A stretch of 9,385 nucleotides of DNA from positions 1 to 9,385 of the forward strand of contig UQWE01000046.1 in NCBI GenBank assembly GCA_900544655.1, given 5' to 3'. Positions 1 to 6,300 of the stretch are shown piece by piece (position 1 is the stretch's first letter; each line of letters begins with the position of its first letter). Source of the stretch: an uncultured Coriobacteriaceae bacterium (GTDB lineage: Bacteria > Actinomycetota > Coriobacteriia > Coriobacteriales > Atopobiaceae). The notes below the pieces were generated by a model that saw only the letters and a program-made list of their open reading frames with translations, had not been told where the DNA came from and did no database searches. The translations under genes were made by a program, and so were the position numbers.

Positions 1-247
1 CGGACGTCACCGCCCGGCTCGGCGCGTATGCCCCTCTCCTCCAGCACGACGGCGAACCCGGGGCTCGCGAGGGTGGCACGGACCGCCTCGTCCGGGGCGC
101 AGACGGCCGACGCGGGCCACCCGTAGGAGAGATAGGCGTCGGCGGAGACATCCCGATAGCCGGCCCCGGGGGCTCGTCGCTTACCCTCACCTGGCCCGCG
201 ACCCAACGACCCTTCCAGGGGTCGTCCAGGTCGGAGGGGTGGAGCAT
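1..247 (-). CDS. Partial unrecognised gene, possibly frameshifted, running off the left edge
   Basis: I do not recognise this protein. The minus strand is open from an ATG at 247 to the window edge. The first part reads plausibly (MLHPSDLDDPWKGRWVAGQV, on to about VRVSDEPPG) but then turns into a Pro/Arg/Ser-rich stretch typical of a wrong frame. From about 165 to 1 the neighbouring minus frame looks much more like protein (for example DVSADAYLSYGWPAS and FAVVLEERGIRAEPGG) and has G or C in nearly every third codon position, but it has no good start codon. One extra base in the C4/G5 run at 164-172 would join the two halves. So this is probably the 5' end of one gene, with a real frameshift or a sequencing error. 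No convincing ribosome binding site is visible before 247. The plus strand is also open here, but its translation is Gly/Arg/Pro-rich and looks like a shadow. Confidence 0.4.
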   Translation of the reverse strand, partial: MLHPSDLDDPWKGRWVAGQVRVSDEPPGPAIGMSPPTPISPTGGPRRPSAPRTRRSVPPSRAPGSPSCWRRGAYAPSRAVTS

Positions 248-458
248 GCCAGTCAACCCCGACCTCGAAGATCGCATTGGAAACTATCGCGGATGGCTCA
301 CTCTCAGCGACTTCCCCGAGGGAGACGAATCAGTGTTGCGCATCGCAGGTTATGAGCTCCCCTTCCACTGCATTCACGTACGCCCGTCGACTCCGGACGG
401 CATACGCCGTCCGCCTGCGAAAGCCATACGCAAGGTCCGTCATAACTCTCTTGATTAA
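246..458 (+). CDS. Doubtful small hypothetical protein, 70 residues
   Basis: An ORF starts with ATG at 246 behind a good Shine-Dalgarno-like GGAGGGG at 233-239, 6 bases away. The first 45 residues (MPVNPDLEDRIGNYRGW..., through LRIAGYELPFH) have ordinary composition and moderately GC-rich third positions. The last 20 residues are Arg/Pro/Lys-rich, and the stop lies inside the decayed CRISPR repeat at 449-487. I recognise no family. Its start overlaps the candidate minus-strand start at 247, so at most one of the two starts is right, and the apparent Shine-Dalgarno could be the chance complement of CCCCTCC in the minus-strand gene. If real, it may be the 5' remnant of a gene cut off by arrival of the CRISPR locus. 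Confidence 0.28.
   Translation: MPVNPDLEDRIGNYRGWLTLSDFPEGDESVLRIAGYELPFHCIHVRPSTPDGIRRPPAKAIRKVRHNSLD
394..413. other. Perfect 8-bp inverted repeat
   Basis: CGGACGGC and GCCGTCCG flank the 4-base loop ATAC. No T-run follows on either strand, so this is not a typical intrinsic terminator. It lies within the doubtful small ORF. It could be a hairpin from the old 3' end of the decayed CRISPR locus, or chance in GC-rich DNA. Confidence 0.3.
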
Positions 459-487
459 GCACCGACCAGACCGAGTACGGCCAAAGC
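449..487 (-). repeat. Decayed CRISPR repeat (fossil)
   Basis: This stretch aligns with the live 36-bp repeat at about 23 of 36 positions, with one 4-base insertion (near 457-460) and one 1-base deletion. Matching blocks are CTTGATT (450-456), ACC...CAGA.CGA (461-474) and CCAAA.C (481-487). Its last base, 487, is exactly 899 bp from the last base of the live leader-proximal repeat (1386), and the flanking leader copy aligns at that same offset without a gap. The CTTGATT start, with C at repeat position 2, is shared with the variant terminal repeat at 693. The similarity alone would be weak; its position next to the leader fossil makes it convincing. Confidence 0.65.
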
Positions 488-542
488 TGTCGACGCAAAT
501 TCACCGCCGCAAAGAGAGTTCGAATCAGATCGGGGCGGCTCT
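488..542 (-). promoter_or_regulatory. Decayed CRISPR leader (fossil)
   Basis: Position by position, 488-585 aligns gap-free with 1387-1484 (offset 899), with 65 of 98 bases identical by hand count. That span covers the whole live leader (1387-1441) and the last codons of csn2. Well-kept blocks include CAAATTC at 496-502 (TAAATTC in the live copy), CGCAAAG at 508-514 (TGCAAAG) and GTTC at 518-521. The exact leader-repeat boundary is kept. It is presumably inactive, because the neighbouring repeat is badly decayed. Confidence 0.7.
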
Positions 543-600
543 CCAGTTCCCGATAAGGTCGAGATCAAATACTCTTTTGTTCGCGATCATAATGATTCGC
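543..600 (-). pseudogene. csn2: Fossil of the csn2 3' end
   Basis: Read on the minus strand from 600, the codons give ANHYDREQK, against ANRYEYEQK at the same distance from the end of live Csn2. The changes are conservative (Glu to Asp, GAG to GAA), which suggests the sequence was once under selection as protein. A 2-base loss in the A-run (near 575-580) then shifts the frame, and the position of the live TAG stop now reads TGG. Beyond 600 the similarity to csn2 stops abruptly, so only about 20 codons survive. Confidence 0.6.
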
Positions 601-692
601 CATAGCCCAAATGCGCGATATGATTTCCTCGGAGGCGATTCCTACCGAGGGACAGTCCATCGGTGTCTGGGCGCCTCTATATCGTTAGTCTC
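601..692. other. Unassigned stretch between the fossil and the array
   Basis: I see no gene or repeat copy here. It holds a weak inverted repeat, CCTCGG at 627-632 and CCGAGG at 645-650, with a 12-base loop and no T-run. Transcripts leaving the array on the minus strand would run through it. No convincing terminator for the crRNA precursor is visible. Confidence 0.5.
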
Positions 693-1386
693 GCTTGATT
701 ACCAGTCAGATCGACACTGCGCCAAAACTACCACGGCATGGGCGGCAACGGCACCGGGGTTTGATTACCAGTCAGATCGACACTGCGCCAAAACCTCAAG
801 GTTCCCGCCCTCTTCCCGCGCTAGTTTGATTACCAGTCAGATCGACACTGCGCCAAAACGGACGTGCGCACACATACCGGTACGACAGGGTTTGATTACC
901 AGTCAGATCGACACTGCGCCAAAACGTGTCACCCGGCACAAACGGCTCCACGCTGTTTGATTACCAGTCAGATCGACACTGCGCCAAAACTATATAAGAA
1001 AGCTTATTTATAAGTCGGCTGTTTGATTACCAGTCAGATCGACACTGCGCCAAAACGTCGCGCAGCTCGCCTGAGCCGAGGCACACGTTTGATTACCAGT
1101 CAGATCGACACTGCGCCAAAACTCCGCCATGATGCGTGGCACGGTCGCCTCGGTTTGATTACCAGTCAGATCGACACTGCGCCAAAACCTGCATGATGTC
1201 CGTCACCTCGTCGGGGTCGTTTGATTACCAGTCAGATCGACACTGCGCCAAAACGGAGACCCAGTCGCCCTCGTCCGCGCCAGCGTTTGATTACCAGTCA
1301 GATCGACACTGCGCCAAAACGCTGCCGTCGAAGGGGGCCCCGGGCCTGTGGTTTGATTACCAGTCAGATCGACACTGCGCCAAAAC
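693..1386 (-). CRISPR. Type II-A CRISPR array, 11 repeats, 10 spacers
   Basis: The 36-bp repeats start at 693, 759, 824, 890, 955, 1021, 1087, 1153, 1219, 1285 and 1351. Ten are identical. The one at 693 has C for T at its second plus-strand base. Spacers are 30 bp, except 795-823 and 926-954, which are 29 bp. Transcription is on the minus strand, for three reasons: the minus-strand repeat begins GTTTTGG and ends CAAAC as in other II-A repeats; the tracrRNA anti-repeat at 7517-7541 is on the plus strand and so must pair with a minus-strand crRNA; and the one variant repeat lies at the end away from the leader, where decay is expected. New spacers should enter at 1386. Most spacers are GC-rich and open in at least one frame; 991-1020 is strikingly AT-rich. 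Confidence 0.98.
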
Positions 1387-1441
1387 CATTGGCGTAAATT
1401 CCCCACTGCAAAGGACGTTCAAATCCGACTGGAACAGTTCT
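1387..1441 (-). promoter_or_regulatory. CRISPR leader, only 55 bp outside csn2
   Basis: This is the whole gap between the csn2 stop and the first repeat. Its end next to the repeat reads, on the transcribed strand, AATTTACGCCAATG. The ATTTGAG element known at the leader end of S. pyogenes and S. thermophilus II-A arrays is absent. The fossil copy reads AATTTGCGTCGACA at the same place, so AATTTRCGYC is the shared candidate for the spacer-integration signal. Conservation continues into the csn2 coding region, so the working leader may extend to about 1470. Confidence 0.75.
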
Positions 1442-1467
1442 CTAACTCTCGATAAAATCCAGGTCAA
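1439..1467 (-). promoter_or_regulatory. Candidate array promoter inside the csn2 3' end
   Basis: On the minus strand, TTGACC (1462-1467) and TAGAGA (1439-1444) are 17 bases apart, which would start the crRNA precursor near 1432. The -35 box is good and the -10 box is poor (3 of 6). The fossil has TTGATC and TGGAGA at the same positions. The array could also be read through from the cas operon. Confidence 0.35.
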
Positions 1468-2122
1468 TCGCTCTTTTTTGCTCGTATTCATACCGATTCG
1501 CGTCCTGCTTGTTCTCGAGAAGCAAAACCCTTGTTTTTAGAAACGATACCTGCTCCAGGAAGGTTTCGAAATCGTTTTTCGATAAAAACGTCTTTAGATT
1601 CACGAACGCGATGGCCCTCTTGTCCCCTGAGTCAAGAGCCAGAGAGAGAAAATTCAATAGGTTATCAAGGAACGACTTACTCCCCTGATAGCTTACTCCG
1701 AACCCCATGAATTTGAGGTATCTCTTAAAGTCCCACTCTAGACTGAATCCCAGATCGACATTCAAGCCCAGCCCCAGTGACATCAATCTCGTTGCGAGTG
1801 ATCCCTGGAGTTCCTCAACCACCCGCCGAAGATCTTCATCTTCCAGATACTCGCGTTCGATACGCTTAACGATGGAACCCATATAGGCACGGTCATCCCA
1901 AGGCAAGCTAAGAGGATTGTCCACCATTAGCAGAGTGTCCTTCGGCCTTAGCTCGTCTTCTCCATCCCAGATGGAATAGGGTTCGGCCGCATAGCATCCC
2001 TCTCCAGACAGCATCGACTGCGCAATCCTTGTAAAGAGGGTTTGATTTTCCACCTCGACCGTCGAACACCTGCCAGGCATAAGCTCAATGGGGTTCTCGA
2101 GACCGGAGAAGACGAGTCTCAT
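1442..2122 (-). CDS. csn2: Csn2, type II-A spacer-acquisition protein
   Basis: Csn2 forms a ring-shaped tetramer that threads free double-stranded DNA ends and helps Cas1-Cas2 and Cas9 capture new spacers; its presence defines subtype II-A. The protein has 226 residues, close to the 219-220 of the streptococcal short form. Family features are the N-terminal MRLVFSGLENPIEL (compare the FSLLDEPI-type start), an acidic middle segment, the strand AIAFVNLKTFLSKNDF (FVN then FLTKDE-like) and RVLLLENK near the end. Its ATG overlaps the cas2 stop by 4 bases (ATGA), so translation is probably coupled. It is the last gene of the operon. Its last 20 codons overlap the probable array promoter and extended leader, which may restrain change there. 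About 20 decayed codons of a second copy lie at 543-600. Confidence 0.93.
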   Translation of the reverse strand: MRLVFSGLENPIELMPGRCSTVEVENQTLFTRIAQSMLSGEGCYAAEPYSIWDGEDELRPKDTLLMVDNPLSLPWDDRAYMGSIVKRIEREYLEDEDLRRVVEELQGSLATRLMSLGLGLNVDLGFSLEWDFKRYLKFMGFGVSYQGSKSFLDNLLNFLSLALDSGDKRAIAFVNLKTFLSKNDFETFLEQVSFLKTRVLLLENKQDANRYEYEQKRAIDLDFIES

Positions 2123-2454
2123 AGGACCAACAGCTCTTCCATCGTGTCTACCTCGTCATAAGCTTCACGCTTTCCCGTTATGTCTTCCATCGTCGAGAAC
2201 TGCGTCTCCGTGACCTTGAGCACCTGGACAAGACCAGCCGGCGGCCTATTCTTGCGAAGGCGGACAAGAGCATGCCTCGCCGCCCCATCGTTGACCACGA
2301 GCTTCGCGTAGACGGACTCCTGAAGGGGTAAATAGCCATCCTTAAGCAGGAACTTCCTGAACAGGCGATAGTCTTTGCGCTGCTTTGCCGTCTCGACAGG
2401 CAGATCAAAGAGGCAGATAAGTCTCATGAAGCGCGACCTCCCGAACTCATTCAT
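2119..2454 (-). CDS. cas2: Cas2, integration-complex subunit
   Basis: Cas2 dimerises and bridges two Cas1 dimers in the spacer-integration complex. This protein has 111 residues and shows the ferredoxin-fold start RLICLFDLPVET, with the conserved Asp at residue 17, followed by DYRLFRKFLLKDGY and ESVYAKLV, close to streptococcal II-A Cas2 (FDMP, RKFRKFLL, SVYSKLL). Two starts are possible. The ATG at 2454 overlaps the cas1 stop by 4 bases (ATGA) but has no clear Shine-Dalgarno. The ATG at 2427 (residue 10) sits behind GGGAGG, 9 bases away, and would give a protein starting MRLICLF. I list the longer form because II-A Cas2 often has a few residues before MR(L/M)I; the shorter one may be the true start. 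The downstream gene csn2 also overlaps by 4 bases. Confidence 0.93.
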   Translation of the reverse strand: MNEFGRSRFMRLICLFDLPVETAKQRKDYRLFRKFLLKDGYLPLQESVYAKLVVNDGAARHALVRLRKNRPPAGLVQVLKVTETQFSTMEDITGKREAYDEVDTMEELLVL

Positions 2455-3332
2455 ACGACATCGAAAGGCTCAATAGCATCGACCGACAGCCGCTTCGAAA
2501 GTGCGTCGAGGCAGTCTTTGACGTACAGAGAGATCACCGAAGCAACTCGATATGAACCACCCCTGTATGGAATCGCCTGGTTGAGCATGTCAACAAGCAA
2601 CAACTTGTCGTCCTTCGTAAACTCACCTTCTATGTTGTCAAATACGATTCGGTCGACAATCGGTCTGAACGGTTCCATAAAATCGCAGCTCAGATTGAAC
2701 TGATTGAAATCGTTATGGTGGCAAATCCCCTCCTGGGTGAGATACCCTCTCGAGATAATCTCTCTATTCACGGAAGACAGCAGCAGGGCATACCCGTAGT
2801 TCAGAGCCGCATTAATGGGCCCGTCATCGTCGCGAGAGAATTCAGGGCCGAAGAGGGAGCGGAAATACACATGCGCGGCATGCGCCTCGCGATGTGTGCT
2901 GTCCCCCGAACGAACCTCAGCAGCAACCCTCTCAAGCAACACGGCATCCTCTTCACGCGCCCTTACGCTCAGCACATGGGCTTGATGCATAATCTTGTCC
3001 CTTACGATTCGCTGCCAGACCTGCTTCTTCGCCACAGGGCCCCATTCAAGCTGTTCATCGATTCTGCCACTTGTATTGTGGGCGCCATACAGCGGGAGGT
3101 ACTGCCCCACGGGGTCATGGCGCTCGTCGGACACGACAAGCGAAATCTTCGACTTGGCAAGCTCAGACATCAGGTAAGCACTGATATACGCCTGATTGGT
3201 ATGAAGCACCAAGGTATGGAATTCAGATAGGTGGACCTTGGCCGTATCGTCCTCCTTGCGAACGACCATATAGCCACCCTTATATGACAGCTTGCAGGGG
3301 CTTTCGATGACAACGCTCCTAAAGCCCGACAC
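2451..3332 (-). CDS. cas1: Cas1 integrase of the type II-A system
   Basis: Cas1 is the metal-dependent integrase that joins new spacers at the leader-repeat junction. I choose the GTG at 3332, giving 293 residues starting MSGFRSVVIESPCKLSYKGG, which matches the usual II-A start (compare GWRTVVVNTHSKLSYK in S. pyogenes, 289 residues). AAGGA lies 7 bases upstream. The frame stays open to 3452, but the 40 extra residues are Arg/Ser-rich antisense of the cas9 end. Metal-site residues are visible: Glu149 in THREAHAAHVYF, His205 in GICHHNDFNQFN and Glu220 in DFMEPFRP. The gene overlaps the cas9 stop by 14 bases and the cas2 start by 4, so expression is tightly linked to both. Nothing suggests inactivation. 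Confidence 0.96.
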   Translation of the reverse strand: MSGFRSVVIESPCKLSYKGGYMVVRKEDDTAKVHLSEFHTLVLHTNQAYISAYLMSELAKSKISLVVSDERHDPVGQYLPLYGAHNTSGRIDEQLEWGPVAKKQVWQRIVRDKIMHQAHVLSVRAREEDAVLLERVAAEVRSGDSTHREAHAAHVYFRSLFGPEFSRDDDGPINAALNYGYALLLSSVNREIISRGYLTQEGICHHNDFNQFNLSCDFMEPFRPIVDRIVFDNIEGEFTKDDKLLLVDMLNQAIPYRGGSYRVASVISLYVKDCLDALSKRLSVDAIEPFDVV

Positions 3333-6300
3333 GAGTCTTCCTTTCAAACATGCCGGTAACGGACTGATCGATGATTTCAAAGTCGACTTCGACGTTGTTG
3401 AGCAGGCCCGTAAACGAGACCTGAAGCGTGCCCGTTCGCTTAGGGCCACCAATTAGCGAAAGATCAATTCTGTCATTCGACCCATTGAGAACTGGACATA
3501 GGGACCTCAATAGGCCACGTTTTTCGTCTACACCGAGAGACACCGCACGCTCTCCCAGCGTCGGTAGGTCAAGCAGCCGAGCCACTCTCTTTCCGACGAC
3601 TGAAGAAGATGACGAAATGGAGCGAAGCACGGAATCAATTTCTTCAGAAGAAGAATCTTCTTTAAATGTCGATAGTTCTGCAAGCGTAAAAGCGAGCTCG
3701 TTTGCCGAAAGCAGCTCTTTCTTCCCTCTCAGGACAAACCTCTCTCCATTCAGCTCGATCAGCTGCTTCTTATAGATCTTCGCTCGTTCGATGCGTACAA
3801 ACTCGAGGCCGGCGGCCTGCGCCAGCTCCGCAGCATAGTCGGCAAGGGCATCGGGACAAGATCCGACCCTCCCTGCAAGCCACACCGGCACTTCGGCAAA
3901 CTGGAAGCACGGCTTACCCTTCTTCTTCGCCTCGTAGATGAAGAAGTACGCAAACTGCTGGCTTGAGAAGCCGCCAAACTGCTTGGGGTCGAGCCCCTGT
4001 TTAACCGGAAGCGCAAGCTTGGGGCCCATCTTCGGGTTACGAGGAGAGTAAATCGTCGCGTTCCAGAACACGCCCGTGTCCTCCTCGGGCATGCGCGAGA
4101 TGTAGCACTGGCGATAGTTGAGGGCACGGCGCATGCCCTCGAGCTCGGCCTCCGCATCCCAGCCGTCGCGGAAAATCTCACCGGTCTCCTTGTCGAAGCC
4201 GGACTTCATGAAGCTATTAATGACGAATCCCGCCGAGCCCGGCATCTGATGCCTCTTGTTGAACTCCTCGGCCTGAGAGCGAACGTAGTCCTTGACGACG
4301 CGCGTGTATCCAATCGGGTTGTCATAGATGCCGGGGTGCCTCATCTGGATGAAAAGGCCAACCCGACAGGCGAGATAAGCGTCGTGGGCGTGATGGAAGT
4401 CGTTGGCCTCGCGGCACTTCACGAAACCGGCAGCTTCACGCAGGTTGTGAGACATGCTTGCCTTCACGGGAACGACCTTCGTGCCAGCATTGGCATAGCG
4501 AGCCTCAAGAAGCGACTGCGTCAACTTGACCATCTGAGAGGTTTCGACAATCTGTCGAGCGATAAAGCCCCTCATCGCACCCTCGCTGATGTGAGAGCGC
4601 AGAAGGTTATTGAACTTCTTGTCGCCGATAAGGCCCGCATCATGCAGAGTGCGCCACTCGGAGCTCATATTGCGCCTGATGCTCTCATCAAGCAGGAGCT
4701 CGTCCGTCTTACGCTGGTTCTCCTCGCGATATACCAGCGCCTTATTCTCTAGGCTGTCATCCTTGATATAGGCACGAGGAATGATGTGATCAACCTCATA
4801 AAGGCCAGCGTTCGAAAGCTGCTCGATTTTGATGGGGCGACCGGAGTACAGACACTTACCACGCTGCATGAAGTAAAGCGTGAGTCGCTCGTCAAGATCG
4901 GCAGGCGTAATCCTCCTGAACTCATCCCAAATCTGAGCGTCCCAGATCTGAGGATTCTCGTTCTTAAAGGTCTCAAGAGCAACCTTCAGTTGCTCATAGC
5001 GGCGCTTCGTCCTCTTGCCCTTGTTCCTCTCGTCCTCATCACGCGTGACTTCGATGAAAATGTTCTCGGGCGCGTGGCCCGCAATGCCCGCGATTTCATC
5101 CACGATGCGGATCGCCTGGTTCAGGCTCCTGCGAATCGCAGGTGATCCCGGTAGGTCATTGACACCAAGGATACTTCCCTCTTTGGCGTAGTGGGCCCTG
5201 TTCGCGGCGTCGACCGCCTTCTGGAACCCAAGGTCCTCGTCGCGGAGAACCTCCATCATCACCATTGTCTCGCCATTACGGCGGGTCGAGTTCGGGTTAC
5301 CCTCGCGAAGGACATCCATGATGGAAACCTTGCGGCCATTCTGGGCGTCGACCTTGAGTTCGCAGAGGAACTTCTCAGAGAGCCTGCCCCATCCCGTAAA
5401 GCGTTTCTTGCAGATGGCCTTTATCTGTGCATCGCTCAGCAGCCCCTTGCCCGACTGCCCGAATTCGCTTTCAAGCTTCTCTCGCAGAATTGCGCGGTCT
5501 TCGAACAGCGTATTCCACAGGATGATGGTCTCGACGTCCTTGTAGAGCCTGGTGCCGGGAACGATTTCTTCGCCGGGGAATATATCCTTGGTAAAGAAGA
5601 TCAGAGAGCCCAGGTTCGACTCGAGCGCAGACTCGCCCTGGCCTCCCCTGACGCGAGGGTTGGTCGCGTCGCCTTGCCGCACAAGCCAGTCGGCAATCTT
5701 CTTATACGTAACGCGGCGAGACTTGTGGAAGAGATCGTTGATGATGCCCTCGCGCTGCGCGGCGTCAAGGCGACGCCAGTCGTCGCCGTCATCGCTCCAG
5801 CGCACACCGTTAAGCTCATTGAGAACGCAGAACTCCTCGTAAAGCAGCGAGCACTTGGGCAGAGTCTTCTCGCCTGCGAGATAGGTGCAGTCGCCCGTCA
5901 TGCGCAGGATGAACTTCTCAGCACTCTTGTTCTTGTCGATGACCTGGTCCCAGTTCCATGGAGTGATAACCGCATCCTCCATACCGGGCTTTCGCTCCGA
6001 CCACTGGAAGCGGTTCTTGCCGTGAGCGTCCTGACGAGCGTTCTTGCCCGTCAACGGTCCGACGTAATACGGGATGCGGAAGGAGACCAGGCTCTCGATC
6101 TTCGCGGCATCGCGCTTGAGGAACGGGTAGAAGCGGCTCTGATTCTCGATGATTACCTTAAGCTCTTCGAGGTGAAGCTGGTAGTAAATCGAGCCGTTGT
6201 CGCTCGTCTTGAGCCTGCGGAGGAATTGCTGCCTCTCGAAGCGAGCAATCATGTCCACATAGCGCTCGTCTGAGGTCGCACCCGTCCCCTTGAATAGCTT

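Noticed and set aside
383..424. A possible second fossil repeat ending CTGCG..AAAGC, one spacer length beyond the first
   Set aside because: Only the last dozen bases resemble the repeat, the implied spacer would be 24 bp instead of 30, and the first half does not align.
627..650. A terminator for the array transcript
   Set aside because: The stem is only 6 bp with a 12-base loop, and no T-run follows on the minus strand.
564..660. A 31-codon minus-strand reading frame (MDCPSVGIASEEIISRIWAM...) running into the csn2 fossil
   Set aside because: No ribosome binding site; upstream of the ANHYDREQK stretch it does not resemble Csn2 or anything I recognise. It is more likely random open sequence next to the fossil.
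277..960. A long plus-strand open frame of 227 codons across the fossil region and part of the array, with the peptide DYQSDRHCAKT repeated
   Set aside because: The repeated peptide is a translation of the CRISPR repeats with spacers that happen to keep the frame open. The same is true of the open frames at 1136-1540 (plus) and 1203-1406 (minus).
3333..3452. An upstream extension of Cas1 by 40 residues to an earlier start
   Set aside because: The extra residues are Ser/Arg-rich, overlap the conserved cas9 C-terminus in another frame, and have no counterpart in the family. GTG at 3332 has a good Shine-Dalgarno.
5191..6273. A 360-codon plus-strand open frame opposite cas9
   Set aside because: It is antisense to an intact cas9 and rich in Leu/Ala/Val/Arg as expected from the complementary frame of a GC-rich gene. 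The other open frames opposite or within cas9 are rejected for the same reason.
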